From Hygrophila difformis (taxonomy: Eukaryota; Streptophyta; Magnoliopsida; Lamiales; Acanthaceae): DNA of 64,000 nt. Below the pieces are notes generated by a model that was not told the origin of the DNA, searched no databases, and saw only the letters and a program-made list of their open reading frames with translations. The stretch covers positions 45,557,417-45,621,416 of the forward strand of contig JAOANR010000011.1 of NCBI GenBank assembly GCA_030278955.1. The letters run 5' to 3'. A program made the position numbers and the translations under genes. Below are positions 12,384-24,860 of the stretch, piece after piece; within the stretch, counting starts at the first letter, position 1, and the number at the start of each line of letters is the position of its first letter.

Positions 12384-12641
12384 AAAATTCAGATCAAAAC
12401 ATCTTAAATAAGGCGAAGAGAACAGGCCTATCAAAATAGGTTTTTGGTTCCAAAGGGATCTGGTCTAATTATTTAATTTGATCAGTTTTGATATGATCTG
12501 ATTTTTTCTAGTACTGTTTTGTTAGTAAGTTTTAAAAAATAAATTCTTACAAAACAGAGCCGTAATCTCAAAATCAATGAGAAATGGAGTAAATCATTGC
12601 ACTTGCCATACTAATGAGTAATGGATGTAAAATGAAAGTAC

Positions 12642-12650
12642 TATATAAAA
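12642..12650 (+). promoter_or_regulatory. TATA box of the interrupted peptide gene
   Basis: TATATAAAA lies 97 bp upstream of the ATG at 12739. The spacing allows a short 5' UTR of about 65 bases. It supports 12739 as the start of a real gene split by the adjacent retrotransposon. Confidence 0.5.
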
Positions 12651-12774
12651 TAGAAGAAGCGAACCCACAAGGCATCGTACATATCCATTGGATACTTATT
12701 ACATATAAGGAAGAAGGCAAGAAAATTGAAGCTATAACATGGATAAGAAGAGGAAGAAAAATACTACTAGTAGC

Positions 12775-13453
12775 CATTGGGGCCACAAAGGATAGTGGGC
12801 CACAGAGAAAAAAAAATGGGCCATAAAAGATGGGCCGAAGAGGGATTTCTAAAGAAAATTGGGTTTGAGATCCATAGGGCCGAAGAATCAAAAGAGAACG
12901 ATCCAGAGCAGTAGAAGAGACCCGAAAGGGAGAAAGCTCCGAGGATTTCGGCCGAAATGATATCAAGTCAGCCGATTGAAGCGAACAGTGGAATCGGCTT
13001 AAGGGAATCGGCCGGAGAGCGGTTATTGTAGCTCCGGCTATAAATAGGGGATGCCATGCACAAAATCAGAGAGATCAATCCAACCCCCAAAATCCCTTTA
13101 TCAAATTTACTTCTTTGTATCTTTACTGCTTTCCTTTACTGCTTTCCTTTACAGTTTTTCCTAGATTCTAGCTTAGCTCATAGCGGTTACTTCCAAGTCC
13201 ACCGTTGTTTCTCAACAACCGGTAGTTTGGTTCTAGTTTTCCGGTGAATTCGCCGTTGTTTCTTAACAACAGGTAGATTCTCCGTTGTATTTTGTTGCCA
13301 TTTGAATACCAAAGAACATTCAGTCAAGTTTGGGCGTCATTAGTCAAGTTTGGGCGCATTATCATTAATCCGGACCCGTAACCGGTTTGATCCTTTCTCC
13401 GGTAGCCTCCCTTGAGGAGAAAAAGGTCCTTTCTGGCAACAGGGCCAGAAACA
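12775..13453 (+). repeat. 5' LTR of Tat element (679 bp)
   Basis: Matches 24861-25524 over its whole length. It carries an extra 14-bp copy of CTTTACTGCTTTCC near 13,130 and one more C near 13,407. TATA box CTATAAATAG at 13038-13047. Ends GGGCCAGAAACA. The first two bases are CA rather than the expected TG. Confidence 0.9.
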
Positions 13454-13454
13454 G

Positions 13455-13472
13455 TGGCACGCCCAGTGGGAC
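13455..13472 (+). other. Primer binding site of Tat element
   Basis: TGGCACGCCCAGTGGGAC begins one base after the LTR end, the normal place for a tRNA-primed minus-strand start. It resembles the TGGC(G)CCCAGTGGG sites of other Tat elements rather than the initiator-Met type. I do not assign the tRNA. Confidence 0.75.
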
Positions 13473-13477
13473 GCGAA

Positions 13478-16400
13478 ATGGCATTCGAACAAGCAACTCC
13501 AGCGGTTAATACGGCGGCGAGGACTGATTTGCCGCCAATCCAGGAAGAACGCGCAGCAGAAGCCGTAGAATTCCCCCCAGGGTTCCCCGGACCATCACAC
13601 TTCCACAATCAGGAGTTTTCAAACGATGATTTAACCCCGCAGTTCCGAGATCAGGTTCAATTTATGGTGGAGGCGGCGGTTACTAATTCGGTTCGCCAAA
13701 TTGAAGGCAATATTCTGGCAGCGATGCCAGCTATGTTCAGAGCCGAAATAGCGAGGAATATGTATCCGATGGGAACGCAGCAAGCTCTAGTGGCGCAAAA
13801 TCCACCACCTGCGATGCAAAATCCTCATAATTTTCAACAGCAGGCCTTTCGGCCGCCAGGAGGGCACGGAGCTCGGCCTTTTGTCCCTCCGCAGCAAAGG
13901 TACGATCAGCAACAGAATCAACCGCCTCAACCAGTTGTTCAACCGCCTGCTCCAGTGGTCCAACAACAATACACACCACATCAGCAGAATCCACCACAAC
14001 TGGTTGACAGGGAGTTAATTGCTGAGATTATTCGTACTCAGTTTGGAAATATCATCGGCCAGGAGAATAGGCCGATGTATCGGAAACCTTATCCAGATTA
14101 TATTAAGGAGCAGTATCCACTGCCTAGAGGAGTAAAGGTTCCAGATTTTAACACTTTTTCTGGAGAAGTCGGCCGCTCTACAATTGAGCATATTGGCCGA
14201 TTTACAGCTCAATGCACCAGAATCGCACAAAATGATTTTCACAAGTTGATATTGTTCAGCTTGTTGTTAACTGGCCCAACATTTGAGTGGTACATCAATT
14301 TGCCAGCGGGATCCATGACCGATTCTATAATACCAGTCCTGAAGTTTCGGTAGTTGATCTGACGTCAACCAAGCAGAAGGCGTCCGAATCAGTTACTGAA
14401 TTCATTGAAAGGTTTTATGCAGTGAAGGCTCAGATGAAAACAATGCTGCCTGAGCATGAATATATTCAAATCCTGAAGCAGAATTTGAAGTTTGCCATCA
14501 AGGACAGATTGATGGTAACAAGACCAAGGACTGTGGCCGAGTTAACGGCCGAAGCTATAAGGATGGAGACTTATTTGGCAGAACAAGCGGCTTTCAAATC
14601 AAGCCGATGTCAAAGTGGAAGATCACAACCTATCCAGTCAGCTGCCTCATTTGCTGAGTCTCTGGACAGGTGTGAAGTCCAGGAAGAGTACAACACGGAT
14701 GACGTTCCCGCATTAGCCGAAGTTGCAAGGGCAGAATTAATCATAAAAAAGCCTATGACTTGTCCAGCACTTCGGCCAGCCAGAGGCAAGGAGAAAGAAG
14801 GAGGAGATGAATCTCAAAGGTTTTACTCTTTCGACTTGTCACAAATGGACGAAATATTTGATTATTGCCAGAAGAACGGATTGCTAGAGTTTAAAGGAAA
14901 CCATCCACAGCCCACCAAGGATCAGTTGGAAGCCGGATGGTGTAGATACCATGGATCGGCTACTCATTCCACGGCGGTTTGTGGACATTTTAGGAAGCTA
15001 ATTCAGAAGCATGTCGATGATGGGAAGCTGAAGTTTCCAGATAGGCTTATGGCGATCGATAAGAATCCGTTCCCTGTTGCCAACATGGTGATGGTGCATC
15101 CCGATCAGAATAGATATGTGCATGACCGATTGGGGGATCAAACATCATCTAGCAAGTAGGGATGGCAATGGGTCCGGGTCAGAACCGAGAACCGAGAAAG
15201 ACCCGAGCTTGGGTCGGGTCTTGGGTCTTACAAAAATGGACCCAGAACCGACCCGTTGCCATCCCTAAGGATGGCAATGGGTTCGGGTCAGACCCGGAAC
15301 CGAACCGAACCCGAACCCTGGGTCGGGTCTTGGGTCTTGGGTCTTGGCGGAACCGACCCAGACCCGACCCATTGCCATCCCTACTAGCAAGGGTTCTGCG
15401 GACGATCGGCTTGGAGATCGGCCATCGGCTCAGAAGTCAGGAGTATGGAGACGATTAGGATCTCCGAAGGGAAAAGAGAAAGTTACAGATGTTTTTGACC
15501 GATTGGGGAATTATGAGGTAAAGGAGTGGATCAAGCAATCGGAGAAACATCAGGAGATCGAGATCGGAGATAAGAGCGAGAGGCCAACGTTGAAAATCAT
15601 AACTAACGGATGGGATTCAGAGATGAAGTTAACAGCTGACAAACAGAATGGAAAAACTGTGATTCAGATCACAGTTCCTGAAGAAGCTGTTAGTCCCGAA
15701 GTGAAGAAGCTCAGAAGGTCACCAGCAAATACTCAGGTAGGCCGATGGGTCCAAAATTCTCCAGAAAAAAGACATTTCGGCCAACGCCGATTTGACCATT
15801 CAGCCTGGAGGGCAGAGGAGAGAAAAGTCCCGAAAGGAAAGGGATCATATCGTACTTTCAAACGAAGAATGCAGCGGCTTAAAGCAGCTGCTGTTTCTGA
15901 GCAAGAGGAGTACGATATGATGTATATGGAAGAGGACTTCCCAGACGATTGTTCGTTCTCGGAAGGAAGAATACTCAATAGAGTATTTTCGGCTCGTTTG
16001 AAGTCCGAAGGGAAAGAAGAGAGGAAGCCGAAAGAAGGACAGGATCGGCTAAAGAACAAAACTGAATTTCGGCCGAAAGTAATACAGCCGAAAATCGAAA
16101 ACGAGCAGTCGAAATCAAAAGAAGAGTGGAAGCCTAGGCCTATCCGAACAAGGGAATGGAAGCCAAAAACAAGTATTGTTCCGAATAGTGATACACCTTC
16201 AATCGGACAGTTCAAGTTTGGTTTCGGGTCTAGTGCAAACATGGTAGGGGTGACCACAACAGCAGAGGAGGAGTACTGGTCTGATGCTGAACCAGCCGTG
16301 GTCTTCTGCCAGAAAGAGGGAGAATATTTTGGCGATGAAGAGCCCATTGTAGATTTCTGTTTCGCCAAACTTGAAGCATTTCGGCCTGAGGCGGAAACTG

Positions 16401-17056
16401 AGAAAATAGCTGAAGAAGGTTATGAGGCGTTTGTCCCGGAAGCTCAATCAAGCACGATTCTACCGCCGACTGCAAAAATGTCTCAACATGTGAGACCTTT
16501 GTATGTGAAGGGTTGGGTCAATGGAAGACCGCTCAGAAGAATGTTTATTGACGGAGGAGCAACCGTCAATATCATGCCATTGGCTTCACTGACAAAGATA
16601 GGCCGTTCAAAGGAAGATCTACTCCCTACAAGGATGAAAGTATTGAGTTTTGTGGGAGCCCAAACCGCGGCCGAAGGGTGTATTTTGGTGGATGTAACGG
16701 TCGGAACGATATCGATTCCGACCATGTTCTTTGTTGTAGATGCCGAAGTTCCGTATGCGGCCCTTTTAGGCCGATGCTGGATACATACATCTCGTTGTTT
16801 GCCGTCAACGCTGCACCAGAAAGTGTGGTTTTGGAAAAAGGATGGCACAGTTGAAGAAGTGGAAGGAGACCAACCTCCGTTTCCAGTCAGCTCAGCCGGC
16901 CGAATTGATGCGGTGTTATACGAAGAACCCATACAACCATTCCTAGCGGTGGTAGGGGATTGGTACCCGCAGGTGGTCGAGTGTGATTGGACAGATTTGG
17001 GGTTTGAGATCAGATATCAGGCCGATGAACGGCCAGTCGAAGAAGAAAGTAAATGA
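13478..17056 (+). pseudogene. Tat gag-protease, broken by frameshift and MITE
   Basis: Starts at ATG 13478. A Pro/Gln-rich N-terminal region precedes the Gag core (PDFNTFSGE, LTGPTFEWYINLP) up to about 14,320. There the frame changes and a short Trp-containing segment expected in Gag is missing; the core continues (IHDRFYNTSPEVS) to 15156. A 227-bp MITE plus its 8-bp target copy interrupts the frame, and removing exactly 235 bp reconnects it. The rest is basic and Glu/Lys-rich, then the aspartic protease (FIDGGATVNIMP, catalytic Asp near 16,545; ALLGRCWI). It ends at TGA 17054-17056, which overlaps the ATG of the next ORF as ATGA. The broken Gag cannot assemble as read here. Confidence 0.85.
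15157..15383. mobile_element. hAT-type MITE, tandem dimer, inside gag-protease
   Basis: Terminal inverted repeats TAGGGATGGCAATGGGT and its complement, flanked by a perfect 8-bp target duplication CTAGCAAG (15149-15156 and 15384-15391). TAGGGATG ends plus an 8-bp duplication fit the hAT (Ac-like) superfamily. Inside, at 15250-15285, an inward end (TTGCCATCCCTA) abuts a second start (AGGATGGCAATGGG), so two units of about 111 and 116 bp sit head to tail. Both are built from GGGTCGGGTCTTGGGTCT and CCGAACC words. No coding capacity. Confidence 0.93.
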
Positions 17057-20000
17057 TGGATGCACAACCGAATCAAGAAATCGAGTTCGAATCGGCCGAA
17101 CTCGGAGTTTCGGACGACAAAGCAGGATGGAGCGACTTAATGGATGCAATTCCAAAACGAACACCGGATTTCAAAGCTCAAGACCCCTTGAAAATGGACA
17201 ATGTTGGTACAGACGAGCACCCGAGGGAGATCCCATTGAGTGCAAATTTAGATCAGCAGATGACAAGCCGATTCAAAGAGGTCCTAATCGAGTTCAAGGA
17301 TTGTTTCGCATGGGACTATACAGAGATGCCAGGACTGGAGCGATCGATTGTGGAGCACAGACTGCCAATCAAAGAAGGGTTCAGGCCCCATAAACAGCCG
17401 GCCAGGAGGGCAGCGCCCGAAATAGTTCCTAGAATAAAAGAGGAAATAGAAAAATTGTTAGCAGCCGGGTTTGTGAGGCCAGCTAAATATGTAGAGTGGT
17501 TATCGAATATTGTTCCTGTAATAAAAAAGAATGGGAAGTTGAGAGTTTGCATCGATTTCAGAAATCTTAATATAGCCACTCCTAAAGATGAGTATATGAT
17601 GCCTATTGTTGATTTGTTGATTGATTCGGCCGCAAAATAGGGGATGTTGTCATTCATGGATGGATATTCAGGATACAACCAAATCTTTATGGCCGAAGAA
17701 GACGTTCATAAAACTGCATTTCGATGCCCGGGAGCCATAGGAATATACGAATGGGTAGTAATGCCATTCGGTTTGAAGAATGTAGGAGCCACTTATCAAA
17801 GGGCCATGAATTACGTTTTTCATGATCTAATAGGCGAATGTGTTGAAGTCTATATCGATGATGTCATGGTCAGATCTAGAGATATGGAAAGCCACTTGGA
17901 CGATTTGCGGAGGGTGTTCGCAAGAATGAGATTACATGGAGTGAAGATGAATCCAGCTAAGTGTGCTTTTGGAGTGCAAGCAGGAAATTTTCTTGGGTTC
18001 TTGGTACACAATAAGGGCATAGAAGTCGATGCGAATAAGACCAGAGCAATCCAAGAAGCCAGGTCTCCACATGATAAGAAGAGTCTGCAGAAATTCCTTG
18101 GAAAGATCGGTTTCTTGAGGCGATTTTTGGCAAATGCGGCAGGAAAGTCGAAACCATTAACCGATTTACTAAGGTTAAAGAAAGAGGAGGAATTCATATG
18201 GGGAGGTGATCAACAGAGAGCCTTTGAGCAATTGAAGCAAGCCTTGGTGAATCCACCAGTGTTGGTCCCTCCAGTTTTGGGTCGACCGCTCAAATTGTAC
18301 ATAGCAGCAGCCGAAGAGTCTATTGGAGCGTTGTTAGCTCAAGAGGACGATGAAGTAAGAGATCGAGCGATTTACTATCTAAGCCGAATCCTTAGGGATG
18401 CCGAATTAAGGTACTCGCCGATTCATAAATTGTGTTTAAGTCTTTATCATGCATGTCAAAAGTTGGAATATTATATTCAACCACGACAAGTGATAGTGGT
18501 AGCTTCGGTTGATATAGTAAAAATTATGATGAACGATCCCATCAGTAGCCGAAGAATGGCCAAGTGGGCCATGAAGTTAAATGCATATGACTTGAAATAT
18601 CAGCCACTAAGGGCAATGAAAGGGCAAATTGTAGCCGATTTTTTGGCCGATCATGTAATGCTCCCAGTATCCGAGGACATTGGGGATCAAGTTCGGCCGA
18701 AAGAAATAAATGAAGAAGGAATTGTATATCTGCAACCATGGATAATGATGTTCGATGGTTCGAAAGCCGCTTTAGGAGTTGGAGCAGGGTTTACTCTACA
18801 TACACCGGAGGGCAAGGTATACAAGTATTTCGTACAGTTACCGAAGTCCTATACGAATAACCAAGCTGAATATAAGGCGTTAATCTCGGGATTACGACGA
18901 CTTATAGAAGAAGGAATAAGAGCTATCGTAATCAGAGGAGATTCACAAGTGGTTATTCAGCAGCTGTTAGGAGATTTTTCGGTCAAAAGTTCCCAATTAA
19001 TTGGATTGTACGAAGAAGCAATCGGTTTGTTAGAAGAATTCGACGAGGTATACATCGAATATATTCCAAGGGAGAAAAACGAATTAGCTAACGAACTGGC
19101 TCAGCATGCAGCTAGATATCGGCTGATGCCGATAGCGGGAAATTTGGAAATATATTTGGCCGAAACTGAAAAGGCCGAATGGATAAAAAAGATAGCGCAG
19201 ACCTTGGAAAATCCATCCGAAGCTAGTCCAGTCGAGAAGCAGAAAGTGATGGATTATATAGTGATAGGAGGGTTACTCTTTAAGCGAGCCATTGATGGAG
19301 TGCTACTCAGATGCGTCGGAGAAGAAGATGCTAAAAGAGTAATGGGAGAAGTCCATGAAGGAATATGCGGCGCGCATCGTGCAGGAAAATCGATGAAATG
19401 GAGTATTATTCGGCTGGAATATTATTGGCCGAATATGGGAATTGATTGTGAGAAATATGCCAAAGGATGCCGCGAATGTCAAAAGCATGGGCCGATTCAA
19501 AAGTTACCGGCCGAAGAGATGCACATAATTATTAAGCCATGGCCATTTCGGGGATGGGCTATGGATATAATTGGGAAGATTCATCCTTCTACGTCAAAAA
19601 GGCATGAGTTTGTGCTAGTGGCAACGGACTATTTTACAAAATGGGCCGAAGCTCAGGCTTATGTCAGCATCTCGCAAGAAGAAGTGATCGAATTCATTAA
19701 GAGACAGTTGATATATAGATTTGGAATTCCACAAACGATTCTAACAGACAGAGGAACTGTATTTGTGGGAGAAAAAGTCAAGGCCTTTGCGAAAGAATAT
19801 GGGATAAAGATTGTACATTCGTCGCCTTATTATCCGCAAGGGAATGGACAGGCAGAGGCCACAAATAAGCAGTTGATAGGAATTATAAAGAAAATGATAG
19901 AAGATCAACCAAGAAAGTGGCATGAGAAGTTATCGGAAGCGTTATGGGCTTATCGAAATGCCAAGACTTCAGCCACTGGATTTACATCATTTCGGCTGTC

Positions 20001-20427
20001 TTATGGAATGGACGCAGTACTTCCAGCCGAAATAACAGTGCCGACCTTAAGAACAAGCCAAGCAGATCTAATGACGGCCGAACAATATGATTGTGCGATG
20101 AAGAATGAATTATTGGAAATTAATTCTGATCGGGTGCAAGCCTTTGAGAATTTGCAGAGAAATAAAGATATTGTGGCCGATTGGTATAATAAGCGAATCC
20201 GTGTGAAACGATTTGAAGTCAGCGATTTAGTTTGGAAAGTTATATGGCCACCTAAACAGAAGGATGACCAATTAGGTAAGTGGAGCCCCAATTGGGAAGG
20301 GCCATTTATTGTTCAGACGAAATTACCGAATGGAGCATACATGTTGGTGGACGAAAATGGCGAACAGATGTCAAATCCAGTAAATGCAAGATATATAAAG
20401 AAATATTATCCATCAGCATGGGATTAA
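17053..20427 (+). pseudogene. Tat pol: RT, RNase H, plant RNase H, integrase; one TAG
   Basis: Opens with ATG overlapping the gag-protease stop (ATGA). RT begins in the first 195 codons (DFRNLNIATPK), is cut by TAG at 17638-17640, and continues in the same frame ([18 protein letters not shown] near 17,851). The first RNase H is degenerate: AAAEESIGALLAQ replaces the usual Asp-containing start. The second RNase H (FDGSKAALGVGAG, NNQAEYKAL, RGDSQVV, 18,750-19,120) keeps the first three acidic residues; the last motif reads ANELA where AD-LA is usual. Integrase has an HHCC finger (HEGICGAH, CRECQKHG) and the D,D-35-E core (MDIIGKIHP, ILTDRGTVF, GQAEATNKQ). One stop codon is the only visible lesion. 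Confidence 0.9.
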
Positions 20428-21428
20428 ACATTAAAAGGCGAAAAAAATGAAGGTTTTATTGCAAAAACAAGCATTACAAAAACGGTACTACTTCGGCCGA
20501 AGACGGCGTTGATAGTCCGAAGTTACAATATACAAGGGAAACGTCCTGGGCTAAAACGGCTAGGAAGAAACGGAGGCCAGTGGGATCTGAAGTGGTAGAT
20601 GTCCAATATTCATTCCCAAGCCCAAATTCTTCTGGCCGGCGAGAGAAGAGATGGCTGTGCCAATAAAGCCAACTCCCAGACCAGGAAGAAGAAAATTTTT
20701 TATCTGCTCCTGTAAGGACACCCCCTTTTTAGCATGGAAGATAGGGATGAAATTCGAGGGGTATGGCCTTCGGAGCTGAGAAGATAGTTCGGTCCCATAG
20801 AAAGGCGCGATTATTATTCGACCGCCCAAGACTTTGAGACCGATATTAGTAGGATTACGACAGGTCACATTAATATTAAGAAATAGAGCAGAGCTCGAAG
20901 ATGACCGTCGGAATACATGTTAAGAAAAGTGTTGAAAGTTCCTAACTCATATGAAGGTAATGGTAAAAGGATTAGCTCAACTCGCGTCGCATAGAAGGAG
21001 CGTTTTCGGATCATAAGTAAAGGATCAACCAAAGAGTCAGCAAGCCAAGGGGGCCAGGGAGGAGAAGAGATTAAAAGTATCAAGATATTCATGATTGGTA
21101 TTTGCGAGATTATGAGACGAGAAGAGAAGAAGAATCGGTATTCATAGAGAGATATGAAGGGGATGTCATTTATGGCAAAAAATAGAAACGTAAAGAGAAA
21201 AGCATTAATCACGGATGAGAAGTTTCAAGAATCCCAATAAAGCTGCAGAAAGTAGTACTATATCAGGGAATATCCCTGAGAACACGGAAGAAACAGACGA
21301 AACAAATCCACAAAAGACAAATATTTGATAATAGGCCGATCAAGTATACAAGAGGGATCGGCCGAAATAAGAGTCAGAAGCACGATAAGGGGGATGTAAT
21401 TACATTCAAGAAACAATAACAACAAAGG
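20428..21428. other. Spacer between Tat pol and the antisense gene
   Basis: No ORF with a recognisable domain on either strand. Two open - strand stretches (20560-20868 and 20865-21212) share loosely similar hydrophobic wording but no family I know. It probably holds the 3' UTRs of both converging transcription units. Confidence 0.5.
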
Positions 21429-24400
21429 TCAATCTCCACTCAAATCATAAGCAATGTCTTCGCCGAAATCACTGGTAAGGGTAGTGGCCGAATCACGAAT
21501 AGGAGCCGGATTCAATACTGATTGAAACTCCTGATACGATCGAGCTTCAGCTTCGGCCGAAACCAGAGGATCATCGGGTTGGGACAAGAAAAGCTGGTCG
21601 GAAGTGTCTTGGAAAGGATCACACTGAGCATCTAAGAAGAGAAATCAAAAAAGAAGGAAAACATAATCATCGTATATCATCAAGGCCAAAAGAACAAATT
21701 AAATATTACCGGAATTCCTTGGATTATCCCCTGAAGGAGGATTGACGACAAGGTTATCGGAAACCGTCGAAGTATTCGGCGCAGGAGGAAGTTGGACCGC
21801 GACAGAACGAATTTGATCAAGCGCCTCCTGAGTATTCGACCACAAACCACGGAAAACGCCAAGGACATTGTCACTGAAGGACAACCTCAAAGAAAGATAG
21901 TCCGTTTTCTCTTTGAGACTAGCGAGTTTGTCCCTCGGAGCCTGAGCGGATTTGTGGAGCTGCTTTACAAGACCTTGCAGGTGAGCCGATTCTTGGTCAA
22001 CTTCGGCTAAGGCGTTCTTCACGCCTTGCGCCTCATGTTGAAGTCGGCTGATTTCTGAGTCAATGGTGGAAAGACGATTCAAATAGTTGGATCTGAGGCC
22101 ATCATTGGTCGATAACTTACTCATATAAGAGTAATAATCAGAAGCATGCTTGTCAAATTCCACCCTGTGAAGGGTAAGAGAAGCTTGTTCGTCTTCAAGT
22201 GTTCTGCGAGTAGCCAAGAGACTCGGAAGTTCCAGGTCTATCCGTAAGAGGCATGTGAACATTGCTTCGACAACATCTGACAGACCAGAAACCAGAAGAT
22301 CTTGAGAAAAGGCCTGCCTGATATATGAAAGAAGCAAAAGGATGGGCTTGGTTTGGACGGAGAAGGCATCGGACTGTTCAGAAATCAAGTATTCTAACTT
22401 ATCCAAGCAACCCTTGAAAGAAGGAGGGAATTCTGATGAAGAGGAAACAGATGAAAGGGAAAAGAAGTCATCCAGAATATTCCTATCTGGGAAAGGAGAA
22501 GGAGGATTAATGTTACCAACGGCTAATTCTTCTAGCCGAGTATGGGCAGGAGAGGGGTTAGGAATAGAGACGATAGAAGAAGAGGGAAGGGCAATTGCTA
22601 GAGAAATAGCCGAACTGGGAACAGTCGAATAAATGTTGTCACCTTCAGGTACTTGCAAAATCGATCCAGACCCCATACCGGCCGAAGAAACAGGAGTTAT
22701 GCTAGAAGTAATAGCCGGGTTCTCATCAATAGGATCAAGGGCCGTAGATGAGGGATTAGGCGATTCGGAAGGGTCAGAAGAAACGGCAACCCGGGGAGCC
22801 TAGAAGAGAAGGAAATAAATGTTAAGAAGACGATAGTGAACAAGGAGGAAAAAATAGGGGAAAAGAGCGGCGGGAAACCTGATCAGCAGACGTGGCCGAG
22901 CTAGGAAGAGGCGAACGAGTCGAACGTCGCAGCGTCTTGGGTGCAGGTTCTTTTTCCGACTTCCTCGAACCAGAAGCAGTACGCTTTCATTTTTCGGAAG
23001 TAGCGGGAGCAGACGAAATACGTGGACGGGATGGAAGAGACGAGACATCATCCAAAGCAGCCCCTGCGAAGTGAGAAAAAGGGGAAAATCTGAGAAAGAT
23101 ATACGACACACAATATAAGAAATCAGAAAGACTTACTAAGTAAGGGAAGTAGAGGGTCATCCTCTTGAGAAGAGCATGAGTAATCAGGGGCTGAACCAAC
23201 AACCGAAAACATCATAATACCTGGAAAGCCGCGAGAAATAAGGAGGCTCTGCAAGTTAGTGCCGAAATTAGCATAAGAAAGAACTTTCTCCCACCAGGCA
23301 TCAAAACGCTTGGTCGAAAGACCAGGACGGATGTCAAGAGAACGAACTTCAAAGTTGCAAATCCGGAGAGCCCATGTACGACAGAGATTTCGGCTATTCT
23401 CAGGGCCGAATCCTTTGAAGGATTTGCTGTATCGATTAGGGTCTCCATAAAGAGGAATGACCACGTCCTGAACAAAGCCGAATTGACGGCTGACTAAGTG
23501 AGGATTGTAAGCCTCAGAAGGGATAGGATGGCCAGGGGGAACAAACAACGAGCAATTAAAAATGTGACGAGGAATGATACAAGCATTCCAGACTTGAGCA
23601 AACGCCTTCAGAAGGGGTCTACCAAAAGGGGGAGTGTTAATAGCCGAAACCCAGCTATCCGGAGCGCCAGAGTAAAGATGGCAGGAAGAAGAACTAAGTG
23701 GGGATCGGTTCATGAAGTAGTAGATCCATTGTTCAGTACGCATTTCGGGAAATCGGACCCCGAGAAGATCGTTGGCCGAAGGATGGGTAGTTTCAAAGGG
23801 TTGGGGTTCAAAACAGGACATATCCCTGAAATGCCATACCCGCCAGAGGTGAAGGAAGGGGTCCATGTGATCTGCTAGAGTGGCCATCAGCCCATCCATG
23901 AACTAGGGACGAAATACCAGAATATAAATGCACCAAGAAATAGTCAGCGAGAGGCAAATGAACATCTTTCGCAATGGCCTTGGCTAAAGGGTAGGTTTCA
24001 AGAATAACATTCTTGGCAGGAGCGCACCATAAGAATCGGCTAAGGAAGTGCATCATGAAAGCCACAGATTCCTCCTCGGGGAATTCGGGCTTATTCCCAC
24101 GGTACTTATTGATCCATGAAGAGAAAGTGAGCCCTGAAGCATAGCCGGTGTTTTTCGTTGTAGGCTTGTCGGAACCGGTAACACCTAGAACGGGCTTTCC
24201 GAGAGAGGGTAAATCCAGAAGAAGCTTAACGTCCTCAATAGTCGGGGTCATTATACCCCATGGGAAACAAAAACAGTTAATAGATGAATTCCAAAAGTAA
24301 AGAAGGGCCTGAATGTAGTTATAGGTAGTAGGAAAAGACTTCGTGCTCAGCTTAAGCAAGTGATTAACACCAGAGTTAACCCAATCCAATCCACAGTGAG

Positions 24401-24677
24401 GAAGGGCCCTTTCGTACCAAGCAATGTGCTCCGGAGTCACCAACGGCCAAGTACTGAGAGGGCCGAAAAGTTTGACAGAGAAATAATCCGAAAACAAAGG
24501 GATCGTCTTCGATTCCCCAAAAAGAGCAGAAACGGAAGTCGCGGCCTCAGCCGAAGTTGCAAGAGGCCCAAGAGCAGCGAGGTCGCCGTCAATAGGATGA
24601 AGCGAAGAAGTATCGACGAAGGAATCTTCAGCATCTTTGATCTTTTGAGAAGAAGGTGAAAGAGTCGGTTGCGCCAT
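21429..24677 (-). pseudogene. Antisense four-exon plant mobile domain (PMD) gene in Tat element
   Basis: Read against pol. Exon 1 (24677-23137) encodes a PMD-type domain: ALLYFWNSSINCFCFPWG, TPTIEDVKLLLDLP, ESVAFMMHFLSRFLW, HLPLADYFLVHLY. Exons 2 (23063-22879), 3 (22799-21710) and 4 (21631-21429) follow introns of 73, 79 and 78 nt with donors GTAAGT, GTTTCC and GTAATA and pyrimidine-rich acceptors. All three joints keep phase. Exon 2 is a basic, Ser/Arg-rich linker; exon 3 holds a long coiled coil (about 22,300-21,850); exon 4 is an acidic tail ending in TGA. Two lesions: a one-base frame change near 23,890 and TGA at 22987-22989 in exon 2. About 1,006 codons otherwise. PMD proteins are nuclear factors linked to silencing and are often carried by transposons. 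Extra antisense ORFs are known from Tat elements. Confidence 0.82.
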
Positions 24678-24860
24678 GAAGAGAAAGACGAAAAGGGGGA
24701 AAACACAGGGGAGAATATGAAAAGAAGAATAGAGAGCAGTTCAAAAGGATAAGGGAAAATGAAAAGGCGTGACCGGATTTTAAGGAGGAGTTAGCACACG
24801 AGAGAAGAAATTACTTGAGCTCTTTTCGAGACGAAAAACCGCCCAAGTAAGGAGGGCATC

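Larger units (their letters stand above)
9672..12590. other. AT-rich intergenic region with decayed repeats
   Basis: Upstream sequence of receptor A, then long AT-rich DNA. I see no conserved gene. A promoter-like stretch on the + strand at 10480-10670 has TC-rich sequence, a TATA-like ACATATAACC at 10541 and an ATG at 10666 that opens only 21 codons. The remainder holds a duplicated block and CAGATCAGACC-type repeats, listed separately. Confidence 0.5.

Noticed and set aside
20560..21212. Two - strand ORFs between Tat pol and the antisense PMD gene
   Set aside because: They match no family and do not join in phase to the PMD exons. I treat the stretch as spacer.
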